The translations under genes and the position numbers were made by a program. The notes beneath the pieces were generated by a model. That model worked only from the letters and a program-made list of their open reading frames with translations. It was not told the origin of the DNA and did not search any database. Shown piece by piece: positions 1-12,539 of a stretch of 64,000 nucleotides of DNA. This DNA is from Paramecium sonneborni (Eukaryota > Ciliophora > Oligohymenophorea > Peniculida > Parameciidae). The DNA lies in assembly GCA_905182985.1 (NCBI GenBank), contig CAJJDN010000070.1:446910-510909 (forward strand). The letters are read 5' to 3'. The stretch's first letter is position 1, and each line of letters opens with the position of its first letter.

Positions 1-1
1 T

Positions 2-1917
2 AAATCATATGAATTTTTTAATACAAGCTAGATTGTATGGTAACTTTTTGATTACATAGATAAATATATAAAGAAAGTGAATTATAAAAAAGAATTAAAC
101 CAAATTTTACTATAAATTCTTTAGTTGGATATGGATTTGAATACAAATATAGCAATATCTATAAGAATTTTAGAGATATCTTTCCTTATATCAAACTAAT
201 TAACTCGATTGTTATTTCTTCTTTATTGTTTCAATAATTTAATTTAAAAATCGATTGAATTGCTTTACTAAAAAAAGACAAGTGCAATCTTAGGGTTATA
301 TAATTAGACTTGGTTTCTAACAAAAATAAAAGATGAACCTGAAGAACTAATTTGCTGCTTAATCATAGCTGCTATTCATTAAGAAACAAATAAATCTATT
401 TTATTAGAAATTATGGAAATCTGTCATGCTTTTATTTGGGATGGTTGCAATATTGAAGCTATTATTATGTATTTATTATTGATAGAAAAATGTATTAATG
501 TTATCCCATCTGATGAAATAAGATTAGAAGATCTCATTATTAGAATGAATAACAATTAAATAAGCTTCAACCAAAAAATTTAAACACTATTAATTATTAC
601 AAAAAAATTCACAGAAAGTAGCTAAAATTGCAAATTAGATTATATTAATATCTTAGCTGAATTCAGAACTTTTATGATTTAACCTATTTAAACTTAAATT
701 TGTTAACTTAATCTATTGTAAAATGTATATAAGATTTTATATTATTTATCAATAAATTTTCATACACCTGAAAATCAAATCAAACAATAAATACTTGAAT
801 TGCTTTCAGATTATAATGATAATTTATAATAAAGAAAAAATGATCATATAGCAGAATAATTAATTGAATATAATAGAAATTTTGTAAAATCACTTTAATA
901 CAAAGATTAGCTCCAACAAGATATATTATAAATTAAGATTAATAATTAAATTGATTCTACTAATCAAAACTTATAAAATCTAACAACTTATTAAATAGCT
1001 TACAATATATTTTAATAAAAGTAATTTTCCTTTGAATAAAACACTCTCATAATGAATTTAAGATCTTTGCAATTACCTTAAAAAAATATATTTACTGAAT
1101 TATAATTAAACTAAAAATTAATTACTGGAGTTAGTGATTTTGTATAAATTTATTGTTCTCACACATTAGATTTATAAAAGTCTTGCATATGTTTAGGAAT
1201 CAGAGTAATCAACAATTGTCCATTTAAATTAGATAATTTAGGAATCAAAATATTATTAGATAGAAATTCTTATATCTAAAATAATTATAAACTTATAGAA
1301 GAATTGCCATCCTATTAAGAAAAATAATTGTTTTATGTTGTAAAAGTAAATCCAAAGCTCTCTATGCATTTTGCTTTTGATTTAATATTATAAGATATCA
1401 AGAATGAATCTTCATTGTCTTTTGCTATCAGAACATAAAATTATAGAATTAGTATGCTTGAATTTCTTATTCCTAATACATTTTTGTATTTATCATAGAA
1501 TTGTTTTTAATATATAACTTATGATACATCTTTAATTATAAAATGTTATTTAGAAGGAAATTATTTATAGCTTTATAAAAAATTATTATCTTAGCCATTT
1601 GCAACTGTTATCTTAGATAATACAAATCAAGTATTTTAATATTCAATTAAATCAAATTTAAATCTTGATTTGATTGCTTAAAATGTTTCAAAAACAATAA
1701 ACATTGGGTTATTATCCTATTTGATTAATGGCCAAAACTTAGCAATCATAATATCAAATATCTCAACCTAATCAAATTCAACTGAAGTGTTGTTGGAGGT
1801 AAAGTATATTAATATTTTTAGATTAAATCTGATAAAAGTTGTATTGAGAGTTTTTAAACTGAAATAGATAAATTTTTATTTGAATTATCAGATGGATTAT
1901 TATCTGTAGTATTGTGA
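2..1917 (+). CDS. Adaptin-like large adaptor subunit, 5' partial
   Basis: The reading frame is open from the window edge, so the N-terminus is missing. It runs through many TAA/TAG codons read as Gln to a TGA at 1915-1917, giving about 630 residues. One 23-nt intron (1799-1821, GTAAAG...TTTAG) joins the last 32 codons in frame. The first half is helical and leucine-rich, like an alpha-solenoid. The second half, from about 1130, is beta-rich and contains LGIRVINNCPFKLDNLGIKI, which resembles the immunoglobulin-like appendage of adaptor or TPLATE-type large subunits, with an alternating-strand domain after it. Such proteins shape vesicle coats on cytoplasmic membranes. The family call is inference from fold character only; another coat or HEAT-repeat protein is possible. 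Confidence 0.4.
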
Positions 1918-2127
1918 TGTATATTTATATGATTTATAATATTCTTTTATATATTTATAATTATTTTTTTAAGTTTGGTAATATGAATAAATTGCTCGAA
2001 TGAGAATAATATTTGAATGTTTATTGTTAATAAATCATTTTATAACCTTTTTTTTTATTTTAATTGTTAAAGAATTGATTTTTGCATAAATTTGTAAATG
2101 AAATTTTCAATTTTTTTTAATTAACTA

Positions 2128-2309
2128 TATGCAAAAGATTAATAACAATGTAAATAAGATTTTATATTCCTCAACATATAAAAAGTCAGAAGATTAAAAA
2201 TTGAATACCCCTTAAAAGTCTCTCTCTCAAAATCAAAACAAAAGCTAGATAAAATAAAAAGATCTAAAGATATTAAGGATAATTAAAGATAAATATTACA
2301 TATGAAAAT
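2128..2309. repeat. Copy 1 of exact 182-bp duplication left of gap
   Basis: This segment is identical, base for base, to 3263-3444. It directly abuts the left edge of the N run. The likeliest explanation is an unmerged scaffolding overlap rather than a biological repeat. Confidence 0.9.
2129..2305 (+). CDS. Small ORF (58 aa) within duplicated segment
   Basis: ATG at 2129 opens 58 codons to TGA 2303-2305 in the ciliate code. The peptide starts MQKINNNVNK and is Lys/Gln/Asn rich. The same ORF occurs at 3264-3440 in the second copy. It could be a small gene or a first exon. No family is recognised and nothing else supports expression. Confidence 0.2.
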
Positions 2310-3262
2310 NNNNNNNNNNNNNNNNNNNNNNNNNNNNNNNNNNNNNNNNNNNNNNNNNNNNNNNNNNNNNNNNNNNNNNNNNNNNNNNNNNNNNNNNNNN
2401 NNNNNNNNNNNNNNNNNNNNNNNNNNNNNNNNNNNNNNNNNNNNNNNNNNNNNNNNNNNNNNNNNNNNNNNNNNNNNNNNNNNNNNNNNNNNNNNNNNNN
2501 NNNNNNNNNNNNNNNNNNNNNNNNNNNNNNNNNNNNNNNNNNNNNNNNNNNNNNNNNNNNNNNNNNNNNNNNNNNNNNNNNNNNNNNNNNNNNNNNNNNN
2601 NNNNNNNNNNNNNNNNNNNNNNNNNNNNNNNNNNNNNNNNNNNNNNNNNNNNNNNNNNNNNNNNNNNNNNNNNNNNNNNNNNNNNNNNNNNNNNNNNNNN
2701 NNNNNNNNNNNNNNNNNNNNNNNNNNNNNNNNNNNNNNNNNNNNNNNNNNNNNNNNNNNNNNNNNNNNNNNNNNNNNNNNNNNNNNNNNNNNNNNNNNNN
2801 NNNNNNNNNNNNNNNNNNNNNNNNNNNNNNNNNNNNNNNNNNNNNNNNNNNNNNNNNNNNNNNNNNNNNNNNNNNNNNNNNNNNNNNNNNNNNNNNNNNN
2901 NNNNNNNNNNNNNNNNNNNNNNNNNNNNNNNNNNNNNNNNNNNNNNNNNNNNNNNNNNNNNNNNNNNNNNNNNNNNNNNNNNNNNNNNNNNNNNNNNNNN
3001 NNNNNNNNNNNNNNNNNNNNNNNNNNNNNNNNNNNNNNNNNNNNNNNNNNNNNNNNNNNNNNNNNNNNNNNNNNNNNNNNNNNNNNNNNNNNNNNNNNNN
3101 NNNNNNNNNNNNNNNNNNNNNNNNNNNNNNNNNNNNNNNNNNNNNNNNNNNNNNNNNNNNNNNNNNNNNNNNNNNNNNNNNNNNNNNNNNNNNNNNNNNN
3201 NNNNNNNNNNNNNNNNNNNNNNNNNNNNNNNNNNNNNNNNNNNNNNNNNNNNNNNNNNNNNN
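2310..3262. other. Assembly gap (953 N)
   Basis: A run of unknown bases. The same 182 bp stands on both sides, so the gap length may be artificial and the true distance may be zero. Confidence 0.95.
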
Positions 3263-3444
3263 TATGCAAAAGATTAATAACAATGTAAATAAGATTTTAT
3301 ATTCCTCAACATATAAAAAGTCAGAAGATTAAAAATTGAATACCCCTTAAAAGTCTCTCTCTCAAAATCAAAACAAAAGCTAGATAAAATAAAAAGATCT
3401 AAAGATATTAAGGATAATTAAAGATAAATATTACATATGAAAAT
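3263..3444. repeat. Copy 2 of exact 182-bp duplication right of gap
   Basis: Identical to 2128-2309. It carries the same 58-codon ORF at 3264-3440. It lies in the short upstream region of the Arf exchange factor gene that starts at 3501. Confidence 0.9.
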
Positions 3445-3500
3445 ATAAATAATGATTATTTGAATATTTTTTTATCAATATTATATATTATCAATTTGAA

Positions 3501-6500
3501 ATGAATTAAAATTAAGACAGTCATGTTATTTATTAAGAGTTGTTGACTAGTTCATTAAATAAGCTCCTTAAGCTTCTTCCAAAATAAATGATAAGTCTCA
3601 AAACATTAATTGAGAAATCCTTAGGTATTAATGTTTTAATATTAAGAGCAAATTGAATAAGCAAAAAATGATGTTAATCGATTTGCAACAAATGCTAATA
3701 AGTATTTTATTATTTACAAGTATTGCATTGATATCAAACATAATAAAATCACTGAATGTTGCCTCTATGACCTTGAAGTATAATTTCCCTCTATTTTAAG
3801 AAATTGATAACCTAAAATTTCATAGATGGTTATTCGTATGATTATTTAGAATTTGAGAAAGGAAAGCAAAAGGATAGGATGCTTATAGATTCAATAGTGG
3901 AGTCCATAATAAGCTGTACAAAATTGTAAGATGAAAATTTACATTATTTAATTGTAAAATGCATTGATGCATTATTCAAATAATAAAGATTACTTATTAG
4001 TGGAGAAACTTTACTTTCTACTTTTAAAGCCTATTTTCATTTATACAAATTAGGTATGGGTTCTATAAAGAATAGTATAAAAATAGCAATAAAAAGTGTG
4101 TATGACAATAGTTAAGTAAAAGTTGATATGGAAAACATGTTAAATAAAGGTTTATCTTGCAATTATATTTATGATGAGCCGAAAGAAATTTAAGCAGTAG
4201 CAATATCAGATGATGATATAGTTGAATATATAGCAATCACGTTAAGACATATGGTAGATGATGTTATTTTATATAATGAAAGAATGAAAACTGGATAGGC
4301 AAATATTCCTATAGCTTCTGTTCCTTAAGCATGGGAAGCAGAAGATATAAAATATAAAAACTATATAGAAGTAAAAGTAATTGATAATGGTATTACATCT
4401 GGTAAATTTGGTTGGTGCATTTTATGTAGATAGCCTGCACCATATTTTTGTAAAGATACTAGAGTACCTGTGTGTTCAGTACCTTGTAAAAAGAAACATT
4501 TTGAAATGATAGAAAATATTAAGATTATGTAGAGTGGATAACAAAGCAAGAATGATGATTGTCAAATTATATTCAAATATTTATTATCTTAAGCGAATAA
4601 GGAAAAAAATATCAAAAAAGAAATTTGTCTAGATTTTATTCATTATATAGTAGAATAATATCCATTACATATCTAATAAACAAACTTTGATGAGAATTTT
4701 ATAAGTATGATTTGTTTGAATTTAAAAAATAAAAGAACATCAACTACAATATTCAAAATTTTAGTCTTACTTATATTTCATGCAAGAGATTTGTTATAAG
4801 TTTAATTAGAAATTATATTTGATTTTATAATTAATAAATTACCTTCAGATTAAACATCAGCATTTTTAGATTTTGTACTTTAATTAATTGAGTACCCAAA
4901 ATTAATACTAGAATTATTTACTAATCATGATTGTGTAATTGAAAGAAAGAATTTAATTTAGCTCCTATTTGAAAAAGTTGCATAAATTGCATAGGGAGAA
5001 TAGAGTCATTAAGATAATTGTCTTATTGCAAATAGTATCATTTAAAAATATCTTTAACAATTTATTAAGATAGTTTAAGAAGAACAGAATAGCAGTATAG
5101 CAGGTTTTAATTCAGAATAAATAGAGGAATAGAATCAAGATTAATTAAAAAAGATGATAAAGAATATAGAGCATTTTGATCAGTAATTTAATTAAATATA
5201 TAAGGGCATGAAAAATAGTTAACTTATAAATAATAGATCTTAACAGGATTATAAAGATTTTCATAAAATTGGAAAGAAGGATTAGAATATCTAATTAGTT
5301 AAGGAATTTTAGATGAAAATAAGTATTAATAATATAATTTTTTAGTCATGCTTAAATAGCTTAATTTTTACATGATAATCCTTTCAACAAAGAGTAATTA
5401 GGATAATTCTTTGGTTCTAGTAAAGATAATCATTAATTAATATTTTAAATTTATTCATAATCTATAGATTTTAAAGGTGATCATATAGTGGATGCTTTAA
5501 GGAAATATTTAAATTATTTTACTTTACCAGGAGAAGCATAATAAGTAGATAGATGTATGTTAGTGTTTTCATAGAAGTTTTTTTAAGATAATCCTGATGA
5601 TGTATTTAAAAATAGTGATGAAACATATGTGTTTTCATATCTGTTAATTATTTTATAGACTGATATTTACAATAAATCAGTAAAAACAAAAATGACATTT
5701 TAATAATTTTGTAAATCTTCTAAGTTATCAATGGAAAGAGATTTAGGAGAAGAATATTTGAAATATTGTTTTGATTAAATTCTAAAAGAACCATTAGCTA
5801 TACATTCTAGTATTGAAAAACAGTAAAATTCTTAAATAGATTGGATGAATTTAGAGAGAAAATCATTACAATAGAAAATATACATATTTATGCCGAGAAT
5901 AGATTACATTAAATTATTTATGGAAGTATTTTGGCCAGCTTTATTTGTTAATTTAAATGTTACAATTGAAAGAACAGAAAATGTATAAATAATATCAATC
6001 GCCATGCAGAATGCTACTTATACTCTTTAATTAATGAGTATGATGGGTATATGTGATCTATGTTAATAATTCATTTAATGGTTATGTTAATTGGCATCTT
6101 TGGAAAATAAATAGTTAAAATAAAAAAACTATAAAGCCTTATAATGTATAATAGATTTAGCTATAAAAAATGGAAATGCCCTAAAAAATAATTGGAGACC
6201 AGTACTTGAAATAATTAGTTCAATTAATTATTTATTAAATGAAAAATAAAAAGGGAAAATTCTTCAGGAGCCTTTGGAAAGTATCAGCAAAAATATTTAG
6301 AGTTTTATAGATATTTCTAGTATAGATAAAGTAATGTAGAATACTAGTTATATGGATTCTAGAACAATATTAGATTTTCTATAATCTTTAATTGATGTAT
6401 CACTAAATGAGATTACATTACCAGAACCAAGAATCTTTAGTTTATAGAGATTAGTAGAAGTGACTAGTTTTAATATGGATAGAATAAGATTGATATGGAT

Positions 6501-8219
6501 GTAAATTTGGAATCTATTGAAAGCTCATTTTGTTACAGCAGGAATTCATGCTAATTCTGATATATCATTGTATGCTTGTGATCAATTAAAATAAATGAGT
6601 GTAAAGTTTATATAGCAATATGAACATAATAATTTTAAATTCTAAAGGGAATTTCTATAACCTTTTGAACTTATATATGCTCAAACATCATTTTAAGAAG
6701 TTAAAGAGTTTATATTATCATGTATGAGAATGTTATCTCATATGTGTTATTATAAATTGAAAAGTGGATGGAGAGTTGTTTTTAAAATAATTAATTAATC
6801 TTTATAGGAATCAATAATTTTAGTCAATATTTCAATAGAGGTTCTAAATAAAGTGTTTAGTGAAGATTTAATTAATTTAAAAGATATCTTTGATGAAATC
6901 GATTAAACATTTTAGTTTCTTTTCAATCGAGAAGAACAACATGTTTTATTGAAGGGAATAGAGTATGTTCAAAATGCTGTTGAATCATTAATGAAGTATG
7001 ATAATAACCTATATTATGCTTTTTGGATGTAATCTTTAGCTCATATATGCAATTTATTTTCAAATAATTAATAGTAGATTTAAGAATAAGCAATTCAATC
7101 ATTTTTTAAGATATTGAAATCAAACACTTAAAATATTAAGGGACATCAATATGTGTAAATAATGAAAGGAATGATGAAAGAATTATTTGTCTCCTTAAGT
7201 AAAGCTAAAAAAGAAATCTGTTAGATGGCACACAAAAGTCTCTTAGAATTAGTGTTTGATCATGATATTAAGGAAGCTTATGATGAAATATCAACAATTT
7301 TATTAAATAGTACTGTATAAAGTAATGAATATTTGGCAAAGACAAGCGTGATGACTTTTAAATCAATTATTATAAAAGAGGGATAAAAATTAGACTGGAA
7401 TCAAACTATTTAAATTTTAGATCTAATGGTTTAAAATACAACTCCAAATGTATTATTTGAAGCAGCATAATTAGATTAATCTATTATAGATGATTTATTA
7501 AGTTTAAATCTACCTAAGAATTAAATTCAATTAAATTCTGATTAGCTAACTTTAAAATGCATATTGTAATTAATGTTAATAGATATCATTCAGGATATTG
7601 TAGATCATCATATTAAATTATTAAATGAAAAGACTTATTAGTATCTTTTAAAGATTGCATAGAATTTATTTAAAATGTCATTTAAATTTAATAGATAAAT
7701 TAAATTAAGATACTTTTTGTAATAATAAGGATTTATGCCTAATTTATAATAATTACCTGGTTTAATTAAATAAGAAAAATCATCAGCAATAGGAATTTTG
7801 AATTTACTTCATAAATAATCTTTGGTGAATCAAGAACTACTTTAAGATTTAATTTAATATATTCTTGAAATTTTAGAAGATACTAAAATATTGGGATAGA
7901 TCTAAGTGAATACATAATTTAAAGTTGAATTAGAAAAAATCATCATAAATAATCTATCAATAATATAAGTGAGTATAATTCCAATTTTAAATGTTATAGA
8001 TTTATAGAAAGTAAATAATAAATATAAATAATGTAGGTTTAAGATAAAATAAAATCTTTGTTATGTTATTTTGTTCAATTGCCATCTTGTTATTCATTAT
8101 TAGTGAGTTAATGTCCACATTGTTAAATTTGTCCATATAAATGTACACAAAAGTAAGAGTGGAAGAAACTTTTTGAGCAAATGCAATAATTGTAGTTGAA
8201 ATTAATAAGTTAAATATGA
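3501..8219 (+). CDS. Sec7-domain Arf guanine-nucleotide exchange factor (BIG type)
   Basis: This is a large protein of about 1,500 residues in the style of BIG/GBF exchange factors, which load GTP on Arf at Golgi or endosomal membranes. The Sec7 domain lies at about 5.3-5.9 kb. It has the helix AQIAQFLHDNPFN and the glutamate-finger motif FTLPGEAQQVDR (5519-5554), whose Glu is the catalytic residue of the family. An N-terminal helical part (3.5-5.2 kb) corresponds to DCB/HUS. A long leucine-rich helical part (6-8 kb) corresponds to the HDS domains. Several introns are needed, for example 22 nt near 3635, 23 nt near 3779, 29 nt and 23 nt just before Sec7, and 27 nt near 7976. The C-terminus carries a Cys cluster, CPHCQICPYKC, followed by a short coiled coil, and ends at TGA 8217-8219. 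Start choice is the first ATG in the coding frame. Confidence 0.85.
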
Positions 8220-8244
8220 ATATATGAAAATATTAATTATAATT

Positions 8245-9881
8245 TCACTTCTTCTTTTTCTTTTTTGGTCTTTACATTACAACACTTTCTAAAGGAAGTG
8301 GCATTCTTAATCCATCATCTTTAGGATCAGTCATTTTATTGATGGTACGAATAATATTAACTTTAGGATATTCATTTCTTTTTTCTAATAAAAATGGATC
8401 AGAAATTTCAGGAGTAAAGTTAATTGAAATAACTTATAGATTTGGTAATGCCTAAACATAATATAAATGAATAATACTTTAAGTATTCCTTCTAATCCTT
8501 ATTCTCCTAATTTACTACAATTATTTAATTCTAACATTTCAAGTTTACTACATGATTAAGCAATATAGATTAAAGTATTGTCAGCAAGATACTGAATACC
8601 ACCTAATTTAAGTTATTTTAATTTATGTAAAGAGCTCAATCTACCTACTGAAGAATCACTAACATTAGTTGATCCTGAAAGAATAAGTGTATGAACATTT
8701 GAACAAAGTGAGGTTGCTGATATGACTGAATCATTAATATCTTTTGTAGGAATAAAGGATAAATCTAAATACTCCATATCTGCTTTTGAACGTGATATAA
8801 GATCAGATAATAAATCTGATTAAAGATTTTCAACTGTTGCTATTTAAAGTTCTTTTAATTTACATCCACTTTAAAGAAGATATTTTGTAAAGTTACTTGT
8901 TAAATTGTTACAAAATGAAATATTTACTTTTTATAAAAAAGGAGCATTTTATAATGGTTCTAATGAATAATCAGTTATTGATTATAAATTACTAGCACAT
9001 CTAAAACCTTATAAATATTTAGAAGTATAATCTAGGAAATTCCTTATACCAGTTTCAGTTAATTTATGACATGAAGAAACATCAATGACTTTTAAATTTT
9101 TACATGATTTTGCTAATTCCATTAATATATCATCCTCTAAATCTGTATTAGATAATATTATTTCTTCAAGATTAACAGCAAAGTATCCAATTTTACTTAT
9201 TTATTCCATTTTCAGCCAAGTGTGATTATGTAAATTTAGAAACTTTAATTTAGGATTTAAAGCTTCTTAAAGATTTTACTCAGATAATATTGAATTTGGC
9301 AATTTCTAAATAATCATTTATTTGAAATACCTTTAAGTGTCTAATATCTTCATTTTCATATGATTAATTATACACAACATCACCTACTTATCGAATATTT
9401 CTTGTAAAGTTTTCATTCTATTCTTATTTGAATTAGCTATTGATTGGTTTAATATTCAAATATGGATCATAGTCTTTATAAGTCTAGTTGTATATTAATG
9501 CCTTAGATTCAGGTTTAGCAGTAGTTAATTATTTGAGTGTCTTTTTAAATCCTGGAGGAGGAGCCCCTATATCTTCTGGAATTACAGCTTCTTTAGTTAA
9601 CTGATAATTCGTAAATGGTTTAATTAGTTGATTATTTTATTATTCCTATTTTAATTTTGAGATTGTAATACTTTCTTACGTTTCTAATATAGGAAATCAA
9701 GATTATCATCATATTCTTTAGGTTTAGGCTTAGGCATAAATTAAGGATTCTATAGAACACGAGGGTAATTCATTGAGCACCAACCTAATAGACTACTATG
9801 TTAATTGAAGGCAGGAAACTAAACACGTTCAATGTTTTTATTAACTGTTTCCTTTATAGAGAACTCTTTATCATTTTTCAT
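8245..9881 (-). CDS. Leucine-rich-repeat (AMN1/LRR_CC-like) protein
   Basis: The gene codes for about 500 residues. The first 140 are charged and proline-containing (GAPPPGFKKTLKQL). The rest is an array of about ten cysteine-containing LRRs such as LEMLELNNCSKLGEQGLEGI and LKVIDVSSCHKLTETGI, the style of F-box/AMN1 LRR proteins. Such solenoids bind partner proteins; no F-box was recognised. The protein ends in a poly-lysine tail (RPKKKKKK) before TGA (complement of 8245-8247). At least three small introns of 25-26 nt are needed. The ATG at 9881 lies only 12 bp downstream of the stop of the next gene on the same strand, an unusually tight tandem arrangement. Confidence 0.75.
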
Positions 9882-9893
9882 TTAATAAATTAA

Positions 9894-11109
9894 TCAAACT
9901 GTTATATTCTAAATTAAACTTGGGAATTCATTATAATTTCTATTAAACACTTAAATAACTTCTGTTAATATGTCACTTTATTATGTTCTAATATCATTTA
10001 TTATAAAATTATACCTAATTTTAGTAGCCTCAACATATCCATTATGATAATCTACACATGTTTTTTCCCAATCATCCTTCTATTTTCTGAGCAGAGTAGA
10101 TTTCTATATTTAAATTAAATCAATTACTTCAGTATTGAATCTTATGTCATTATTCAATTCAAGTATTGTTTAATTTATTATCAATACTCTAGCTCTAAAT
10201 GTTGCTATTGTAGCTTATAATCTTCTATTCTAAATTACTATTCTTTCCTTTTAATTCTAATAATCTTATTCTCTTGCATTATCTTCCAATAATTCTTTCT
10301 TTAATAAATCAAATATGCTCTCTATTAATTCATCCATTATCTCTTAAATCTTTGCTACACCTTATTAATTTGCCTATATTCCTGGATCTCTAATAAATAA
10401 TCAGCACCATCTTACTGTGATGTCTCTAATAGCAATTCATATAACAATCCTATTCCATTTGATTATTTCTTTAAAGACTTTTAATGTGATTCTAATTCAT
10501 TAAACATAAATTATGAAAATTCAAGGAATGAAAATGTTCCACTCAAAGGATCCCATTTCTTTGTACTTAACTTACTAATTATTCTTCTTCCTTCTTGTAA
10601 TGCACCTATCATTGTTGTTAATTCATCTCTTCTATTCTCATATTATTACTATGTTTAAATTTTTTTATTACTCTTGTTAAATCTCTTTAATCTGTTAATT
10701 CTCCTATACGTTAATTATTTCTCTCTTCAATTTCTTCTTTATCTAATAATTATCTTTATTTATTTTTTTATTCTTAAATAAATAATGGCAATGTTTATTA
10801 ATCTTTTGCTAATTAATATTCTGATGAATCTATAACAAATAATATTTCATCATATTTGTCATCACAAAATTATGTATGATCTCTTGACTTTTATCTCTCC
10901 ATATCTTATTCACTATTTATTCTATCCTTCATCTAACTTAACAAATCTATTATTTTATCAACACTGCTGTTTCCTTACAATTGAATTTAGATCATTTAAA
11001 TTATTGTCTTTCCAAACTCATTACTTTCTAAGGATTACAAAAGTCTTTCACTCTCTGTCAAACTACTTCCAAATATTACAAGTGAACATAATAATATTAC
11101 CTTATACAT
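9894..11109 (-). CDS. Secreted coiled-coil protein, possibly trichocyst-matrix-like
   Basis: The protein has about 385 residues. It begins MYKVILLCSLVIFGSSLTES, a clear hydrophobic signal peptide. The rest is almost entirely charged helix with Gln/Glu/Arg heptads and only two or three cysteines (FCDDKYDE, WEKTCVDYHNGY). Introns of 23 and 26 nt restore the frame. A signal peptide with a 350-400-residue coiled-coil body is the layout of Paramecium trichocyst matrix proteins and Tetrahymena Grl proteins, which crystallise in dense-core secretory granules. The match is by architecture, not by a diagnostic motif, so the family name is tentative. Confidence 0.55.
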
Positions 11110-11140
11110 TATTATTAATTATTAAAACGGATATGTTATA

Positions 11141-11250
11141 TCACCAATATTTTACTTTTTTATTTACTATCTATTTCTCTTTCATATCTAACTCAATTAT
11201 TTCTAATCCTTAATACTCCTCCTATAAATAATCTTAATCTTCAATTATAT
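11141..11250 (-). pseudogene. Short acidic coding-like stretch, unresolved
   Basis: Between 11110 and 11711 no full gene is seen. The minus strand has a short open stretch rich in Glu/Asp/Gln (EIIELDMKEKQIV) ending at a TGA (complement of 11141-11143). It has no good start and may be a relic or a missed small exon. The remainder, 11251-11711, looks non-coding and AT-rich. Confidence 0.2.
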
Positions 11251-11711
11251 TTCATATTTACCCTTCTATTCGTTTCAGTAACTTTCAATATTACTTTCAT
11301 ATAATTAGAGATTACTTAAATACATTACATTAACTGCCCTAATCAATTCTAAAATGCTCAGAGATTCTTAAAAATAAAATTATTATAAAATATTTATAAT
11401 TTATTTATATAACTTCATAATATTTATCAATATCTTACTATTTGAATTTATTTTACGTTTTCTATTTAAAAATTTAAGATTTCTTTATTTATTTAAATAT
11501 ACATTAAATACAAAGAATATTGAGTTATTTAAAGTAGATAAGTTTTGTTATGTTACAATTAAATTTTAAACATAAAAGAACAATAAAAGATTATTATCTA
11601 TTCAGATAAATCTAGATAAAAAATAATAATTCAAAATAAAAAAAATACGAAACATTCGATAGTAATAAAATAATAATAGAAAATTAATAATCGATATTTT
11701 AAATTTGGTAA

Positions 11712-12539
11712 TCATTCTTGTTTTACCTTCTTCTTCTTTGAAGAATTATTCTTCTTGACAAATGCTCTTAATACTCCAACTTTTTCATTCTTATGTTCAT
11801 TAAAATTAAATCCGAATTTCCTTCCATATCGAATCTATAGTAAATAATCATCTAAACTCTTTTTAGAGATATTAACTTTTTGAGCAGCTTCTTCAAGTGT
11901 AAATCTCTTACTCTCTCCATCTATTGTAATACCCTTACAATATTAAAAATTATTACATTATAATATTCCCTCCATTTTGCTACTTTCTCAATTATGTATC
12001 CAATTCTTCTTTCTTTCGTTCTTCTACATTGCTTTTAGTTCTCCTATCCTTGATGTTACTATTATTATTATTGTTCATTTCCTTCCTACTCCTTCATTTT
12101 ATTAACTTTCTCATTCATTTCTTCTGACATCACTAAATGAATAAGGGAAACCCCTGTCTGTATGCATTTTATCCGTAATTAATTTGTTTATTTTATTTCA
12201 TTTAATGGCATTACATAAGAATAATGTACAGGATCCAATCCGCAATTTATATACATATCGCAATCAAAACTATAATAAGAAATTGTGCGTCCTTCTAATT
12301 GTATTCCCAATTCTTTAAGTTTGCTTGTCAATTTGAAGATATTTATTCCATTTGCTTATTACATTTTACTCAAATCAAATTATGGGAAGTATTCAATATA
12401 ATTTTAAATGGGATCTCTTACATCTATCAATTCAACGTATAGTTTGGCCTAATTAAAAAAGAATTATCACACAATTTACTGTTATAAATTCTAAGTTAAT
12501 TTCACGACTACTTGTTGAATTCTCTTCGCTATCAGACAT
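11712..12539 (-). CDS. Protein with ciliate-type SKKSLDDYLLQIR C-terminal domain
   Basis: The protein has about 250 residues. It starts MSDSEENSTSSREINLEF. Two introns (31 nt and 23 nt) are needed. A low-complexity Gln/His linker, encoded by CAA and TAA/TAG codons, separates an N-terminal folded part from a basic C-terminal module. That module reads KRFTLEEAAQKV, then KKSLDDYLLQIRYGRKFGF and KVGVLRAFVKK, ending in a lysine cluster before TGA. I recall this module as recurrent at the C-terminus of otherwise unrelated proteins in ciliates. Its function is unknown to me; its helix-turn-helix look and basic tail could suit nucleic-acid binding, which is inference. Confidence 0.65.

Noticed and set aside
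2273..3288. ORFs spanning the N gap
   Set aside because: They consist almost entirely of undetermined residues and only reflect the absence of stops in N.
9882..9930. Fusion of the secreted coiled-coil gene with the LRR gene through a 48-nt intron
   Set aside because: The intron would be far longer than all others here, and a signal peptide does not suit the LRR protein.
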